Assembly (NCBI RefSeq): GCF_002000125.1
Contig: NZ_MLHH01000008.1
Span: 1 to 64,000 of the forward strand
From: Rodentibacter heidelbergensis
GTDB taxonomy: Bacteria; Pseudomonadota; Gammaproteobacteria; Enterobacterales; Pasteurellaceae
Direction of reading: 5' to 3'
DNA: 64,000 nucleotides
Below are positions 60,850 to 64,000 of the stretch, piece after piece; within the stretch, counting starts at the first letter, position 1, and every line of letters starts with the position of its first letter. A program made the translations under genes and the position numbers. The notes beneath the pieces are model-generated. The model made no database searches and was not told where the DNA came from. It saw nothing but the letters and a program-made list of their open reading frames with translations.

Positions 60850-60880
60850 ACTATAAACCTTAACTTAAGGTGAGGGTCAA
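60850..60880 (-). promoter_or_regulatory. CueR-type promoter/operator of copZ-copA
   Basis: On the minus strand -35 TTGACC (60880-60875) and -10 TATAGT (60855-60850) are separated by 19 bp, longer than the usual 17, as in MerR-family promoters. The spacer holds a perfect dyad ACCTTAACTTAAGGT (60857-60871) for a CueR dimer. Cu-loaded CueR would twist this promoter into an active form. Confidence 0.9.
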
Positions 60881-60888
60881 GGGCTTTT

Positions 60889-61284
60889 ATGAATATTAGT
60901 GAAGCCGCAAAACTAAGCGGATTGAGTGCAAAACAAATTCGGGATTATGAAAAGTGGGGCTTACTTAAACCGGCACAACGTAGTTTTTCCGGCTATCGTT
61001 ACTATGAAGAAAAAGATATTGAGCGATTAAATTTTATTCGTCATTCTCGCGAGGTGGGGTTTTCTTTACAACAAATTAAGCAATTGATTGCGTTACAAGA
61101 TAATCCTCATCGTAGTAGTCGTGAGGTGAAAGCATTAACGACACAACACATTAATACACTCAAGCAGCAGATTGAGCAATTAGAGCACATGGTGGAAGAA
61201 TTACAACGTTGGCACGATAGTTGCCAAGGCAATGATTGTCCGGAATGTACCATTCTGGCAGGATTAAATAACGAAAAAAATTAA
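60889..61284 (+). CDS. cueR: copper-responsive MerR-family regulator CueR
   Basis: Transcription activator of copper efflux, 131 residues. An N-terminal winged helix-turn-helix ([21 protein letters not shown]) is followed by a dimer helix and a metal loop with Cys112 and Cys120 ([11 protein letters not shown]), the same positions as the E. coli CueR ligands. It is divergent from copZ. Its stop overlaps the metJ stop by four bases. Confidence 0.95.
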   Translation: MNISEAAKLSGLSAKQIRDYEKWGLLKPAQRSFSGYRYYEEKDIERLNFIRHSREVGFSLQQIKQLIALQDNPHRSSREVKALTTQHINTLKQQIEQLEHMVEELQRWHDSCQGNDCPECTILAGLNNEKN

Positions 61285-61598
61285 TAATCCCAAGTTTTGG
61301 GAACAATGCCTAAACGGCGCATGATCGCTTTGGCATCTTCCGGGATTTCATCATGACGATCTTTCATTAAATCCTTATCTGTTGGAAGAGGTTGGCCGGT
61401 AAAAGCGTGGAGAAAGGCTTCACAAAGCAATTCACTGTTTGTGGCATGACGTAAATTTTTTAATTGGCGGCGGGTGCGTTCATTTGTCAATATTTCCAGT
61501 ACTTTAATGGGGATAGATACGGTAATTTTTTTTACCTGCTCGCTTTTTTTCCCATGTTCCGCATAAGGGCTGATATATTTGCCATCCCAATCTGCCAT
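61281..61598 (-). CDS. metJ: methionine regulon repressor MetJ
   Basis: Ribbon-helix-helix repressor that uses S-adenosylmethionine as corepressor. 105 residues from ATG 61598 (AAAGGTG upstream), with [36 protein letters not shown] (quoted in part: [16 protein letters not shown]). Normal length. It ends convergently with cueR, overlapping by four bases. Confidence 0.96.
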   Translation of the reverse strand: MADWDGKYISPYAEHGKKSEQVKKITVSIPIKVLEILTNERTRRQLKNLRHATNSELLCEAFLHAFTGQPLPTDKDLMKDRHDEIPEDAKAIMRRLGIVPKTWDY

Positions 61599-61671
61599 AA
61601 CGCACCTTTTTATAAATTCAAAACCAAACAAACGGCATTATTTTAAATAAAAAACCGATAAATAACAATCT

Positions 61672-61679
61672 AGACGGCT
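61672..61679. promoter_or_regulatory. single met-box-like octamer upstream of metJ
   Basis: AGACGGCT matches the met box AGACGTCT at seven of eight bases, 73 bp upstream of the metJ start. No clear adjacent second box is seen, so MetJ autoregulation here is only a possibility. Confidence 0.3.
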
Positions 61680-61732
61680 AAATGACCGCACTTTAGCCTT
61701 GTGCATCATCCCTGTTGTAAAGCGAGGCAAGG

Positions 61733-62455
61733 CTATTTATTTTTGACTTCCCGAGTGGCGGTTGAGGCAAAGGTAATTTTATCGGGACGATAGCTAATGC
61801 TGCCATATTGAAATGGGCGACCATCAGCCAAATAGGTGGTACTGATGACACTTACCACCATATTATATTGCCCAAGATCCATTGCATTTTCCTCTTCTTC
61901 ATTGGCATAACGGAACACAATTTCCCGCTCGGAATAACTGATTTCTAAGCCTAATTCGCTTTCTAAATAGCGGTAAATGGATTGTTCGGCAATATCCCGA
62001 TTAATAAAAGGTACAATACGGCGATCAAAATAAGACACTTCATATTCTACCCGTTCCCCATCAATTTCCCGGGTACGGCCAATACGGTAAAAGTCAATTT
62101 GCTCATTGACGTTAAAGATACGCATTAATTCCGCTTCACCTTGCACAATATACAAGTCCGTTAACGTTGTTTTGACTTGATGAGAGGTGGTGGGGTTTAA
62201 TTCGCCAACGGTTTTAATTTCAGACAACATCTGGGGTTTGGGGACATCATGTGCCAAAACAACAGAGTTTCGCCCCTGTTGTTTTTGAATGTAACCGTCT
62301 ATTTCAAGCAGTGAAAGGGCTTTTCGAATCGTATCTTTTGAAAAACCGTAATATTGCATTAACTCACCTTCACTCGGTAATTCTTGATTTGCCATGAAAA
62401 CTGCACGATCAATTTTGGCTTTTATATCACGATAAACTTTTTTGTATTTACTCAT
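61733..62455 (-). CDS. GntR/HutC family (UTRA) transcription regulator
   Basis: 240-residue repressor: GntR winged helix with LPSEGELMQYYGFSKDTIRKAL (quoted in part: YYGFSKDTIRKALS) and a C-terminal UTRA ligand domain (DFYRIGRTREIDGERVEYEVSYFDR; short form RIGRTREIDG). It resembles TreR-type trehalose regulators and is divergent from malQ, about 190 bp away, suggesting control of alpha-glucan use. The ligand is not identified. Confidence 0.82.
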   Translation of the reverse strand: MSKYKKVYRDIKAKIDRAVFMANQELPSEGELMQYYGFSKDTIRKALSLLEIDGYIQKQQGRNSVVLAHDVPKPQMLSEIKTVGELNPTTSHQVKTTLTDLYIVQGEAELMRIFNVNEQIDFYRIGRTREIDGERVEYEVSYFDRRIVPFINRDIAEQSIYRYLESELGLEISYSEREIVFRYANEEEENAMDLGQYNMVVSVISTTYLADGRPFQYGSISYRPDKITFASTATREVKNK

Positions 62456-62552
62456 CTTAGACTATCCGTTTATTGTCATTCCTTTCCTTATGGAGGGGAT
62501 AGCATAGCATAAAAAATTGGGTTATACGGAATAGTTTTGATTTATTTCAAAT

Positions 62553-62598
62553 TTTTACGTTAAAGATTGAACTTTTACGGAAAAGTTATTGCGTAAAG
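62553..62598. promoter_or_regulatory. repeated TTTTACG motifs between the regulator and malQ
   Basis: TTTTACG occurs at 62553-62559 and 62573-62579, 20 bp apart in direct orientation, and the inverted form CGTAAAG at 62592-62598. They lie in the divergent promoter region and could be operator sites for the GntR/UTRA protein. Unproven. Confidence 0.35.
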
Positions 62599-62648
62599 TT
62601 GGATTTAGGTTAGAATGAGCGCCAATGTTTATGCTTTGGGGAAATATT

Positions 62649-64000
62649 ATGCAGACTCGTTCAAGTGGTGTATTAATGCACATTACCTCACTTCCAAATT
62701 CATTGGGTATTGGTACTTTTGGCCAATCTGCTTATGAGTTTGTGGATTTTCTGGTTGAAACAAAACAAACCTATTGGCAAATCCTTCCATTAACCACCAC
62801 AAGCTATGGTGATTCACCTTACCAATCCTTTTCTGCGGTGGCAGGCAATACCCATTTAATTGACTTTGATTTATTAGCCAAAATGGGGCTTTTGCAAGCA
62901 ACAGATTATCAAACCGTCAATTTTGGTGAGGATCCGACCCAAGTGGATTATGAGCGGATTTTTTATGCCAGACGGCCGATTTTAGAAAGGGCGGTAAAAA
63001 ACTTTGTGGCGAATGAAAAATTTTGCACGGCATTTGAAAACTTTGAAAAAAATAACCGCACTTGGTTAGCCGATTATGCAGAATTTATGGCGTTCAAAGA
63101 GCATTTTGGCAATCAGGCCTTACAACAATGGGAAGATAAACAGGTCATCGCCCGTGTGCCGGAAGTGTTAGAAAAATACCGCACTCTGTTGGCAGAGCAA
63201 ATTCAGTATTTCAAAGTCACCCAATACTTTTTCTTTCAACAGTGGTTGGCATTGAAAGATTATGCCAATCAAAAGGGCATTAAAATCATTGGTGATATGC
63301 CGATTTATGTTTCTGCAGACAGTGTAGAAGTGTGGACAAAACCGGAGCTGTTCCAATTGGATGCCGAACGTAACCCACTTTTTGTCGCCGGTGTTCCAGC
63401 CGATCAATTCAGTGCAACCGGTCAGCTTTGGGGTAATCCGCTTTATGATTGGGAAGCGCATAAAAAAGAAGGCTATGCCTGGTGGATTTATCGTATCGAA
63501 GAAAGTTTTAAAATTTATGATGTATTGCGGATAGACCATTTCAAAGGGTTTTCCGACTATTGGCAAGTGGATGGCGATGCGGAAATTGCCAAGTATGGCA
63601 GTTGGCAACCGGGGCCGGGTTATGCCCTATTTGAAGCCGTGAAACAGCAATTAGGGGATTTGCCTATCATCGCAGAAGATCTTGGTAACATTGATGATAA
63701 AGCAAAAAAATTGTTGGCAGATTGCGGTTATCCCGGTATGAAAATTTTACAATTTGGTTTTGAAGATACCACAGGGGCAAGTTTTGATAGCCCCCATTAT
63801 TGTATCCCTCATTGTATTGCCTACACGGGAACCCACGATAATGATGTGCTAAACGGTTGGTACGACAAATTAACGGTTACGCAACAGCAATATGTCAATG
63901 ATTATACCCATCGCCATGCGGGGGAATCGCTTTGTCAGGCCGTTATTCGCCAGCTCTTTGCCACCGTGAGTAATACGGCTATTGCTACCATGCAAGATAT
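62649..64000 (+). CDS. malQ: 4-alpha-glucanotransferase (amylomaltase), 3' end outside window
   Basis: Glycoside hydrolase family 77 enzyme that transfers alpha-1,4-glucan chains among maltooligosaccharides in the cytoplasm. The first 450 residues are present and no stop is reached; the gene is cut by the window end. Motifs are SGVLMHITSLPN, GDMPIYVSADSVEVW, the nucleophile region VLRIDHFKGF, the acid/base IIAEDLG and GTHDNDVLNGWY. The start is ATG 62649 with GGGGA six bases upstream; an in-frame ATG at 62631 lacks a site. Confidence 0.94.
   Translation, partial: MQTRSSGVLMHITSLPNSLGIGTFGQSAYEFVDFLVETKQTYWQILPLTTTSYGDSPYQSFSAVAGNTHLIDFDLLAKMGLLQATDYQTVNFGEDPTQVDYERIFYARRPILERAVKNFVANEKFCTAFENFEKNNRTWLADYAEFMAFKEHFGNQALQQWEDKQVIARVPEVLEKYRTLLAEQIQYFKVTQYFFFQQWLALKDYANQKGIKIIGDMPIYVSADSVEVWTKPELFQLDAERNPLFVAGVPADQFSATGQLWGNPLYDWEAHKKEGYAWWIYRIEESFKIYDVLRIDHFKGFSDYWQVDGDAEIAKYGSWQPGPGYALFEAVKQQLGDLPIIAEDLGNIDDKAKKLLADCGYPGMKILQFGFEDTTGASFDSPHYCIPHCIAYTGTHDNDVLNGWYDKLTVTQQQYVNDYTHRHAGESLCQAVIRQLFATVSNTAIATMQD

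Overview
The window looks like chromosome of a Pasteurellaceae bacterium close to Haemophilus/Aggregatibacter. The main evidence is the nine-base DNA uptake signal AAGTGCGGT / ACCGCACTT (Haemophilus influenzae type), seen roughly 30 times on both strands. It lies inside genes and, as inverted pairs, forms intergenic hairpins that act as terminators. Low-to-moderate GC, the full Na+-translocating NADH dehydrogenase operon, opsX/kdkA lipooligosaccharide genes and the order yajG-bolA-nqrA fit the same family. No ribosomal RNA operon, prophage or CRISPR array was seen.

Layout. 1-4.9 kb: a Type III restriction-modification locus. Its mod gene sits just after a GCAAC pentamer tract cut by the window edge, and its res gene is frameshifted. 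4.9-7.2 kb: an unrecognised gene, then an IS1595-like transposase behind a large hairpin that can hide its ribosome binding site, and a small co-oriented gene. 7.2-14.2 kb: an orphan OppA-type binding protein, transaldolase, a phosphoethanolamine-transferase-like enzyme, pyrH, yggT and corA. 14.4-25.2 kb: yajG, bolA, nqrABCDEF with its maturation genes apbE and nqrM, an ADP-ribosylglycohydrolase-family gene coupled to nqrM, and mnmA. 25.3-33.2 kb: ispH, lspA, ileS, a DUF2442/DUF4160 pair, ribF, murJ and (opposite strand) rpsT. 33.3-42.5 kb: a BtuB-like TonB receptor, then glyQ and glyS separated by about 4.1 kb that hold four accessory genes and a 1.1-kb tandem array. 42.5-46.0 kb: tRNA-Ile(CAT) and yajC-secD-secF. 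46.2-53.2 kb: a Kef-type K+ efflux system, rdgB-kdkA, opsX, an AhpD-like protein and an MsbA-like ABC exporter. 53.2-58.4 kb: a DASS anion transporter and a glycerate module (CdaR-type activator, GntP permease, glycerate kinase). 58.5-61.3 kb: copA-copZ and divergent cueR. 61.3-64.0 kb: metJ, a GntR/UTRA regulator and the 5' part of malQ, cut by the window end.

How the genes fit together. ApbE attaches FMN to NqrB and NqrC, and NqrM supplies the iron site of NqrDE, so the Nqr operon carries its own maturation set. CueR should fire the copZ-copA promoter, which has the 19-bp spacer typical of MerR-family control. CdaR probably drives the adjacent permease and glycerate kinase. SecDF with YajC form the accessory translocase.

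The most unusual structure is the array at about 39,129-40,216. It has twelve direct copies of a 94-95-bp palindrome-containing unit, begins inside the last codons of a DUF559 endonuclease-like gene and ends shortly before glyS, with one inverted partial copy in between. Other points of interest are the SD-sequestering hairpin before the transposase, a terminator-like hairpin between promoter and start codon of the ABC exporter, and the broken res beside a possibly phase-variable mod.
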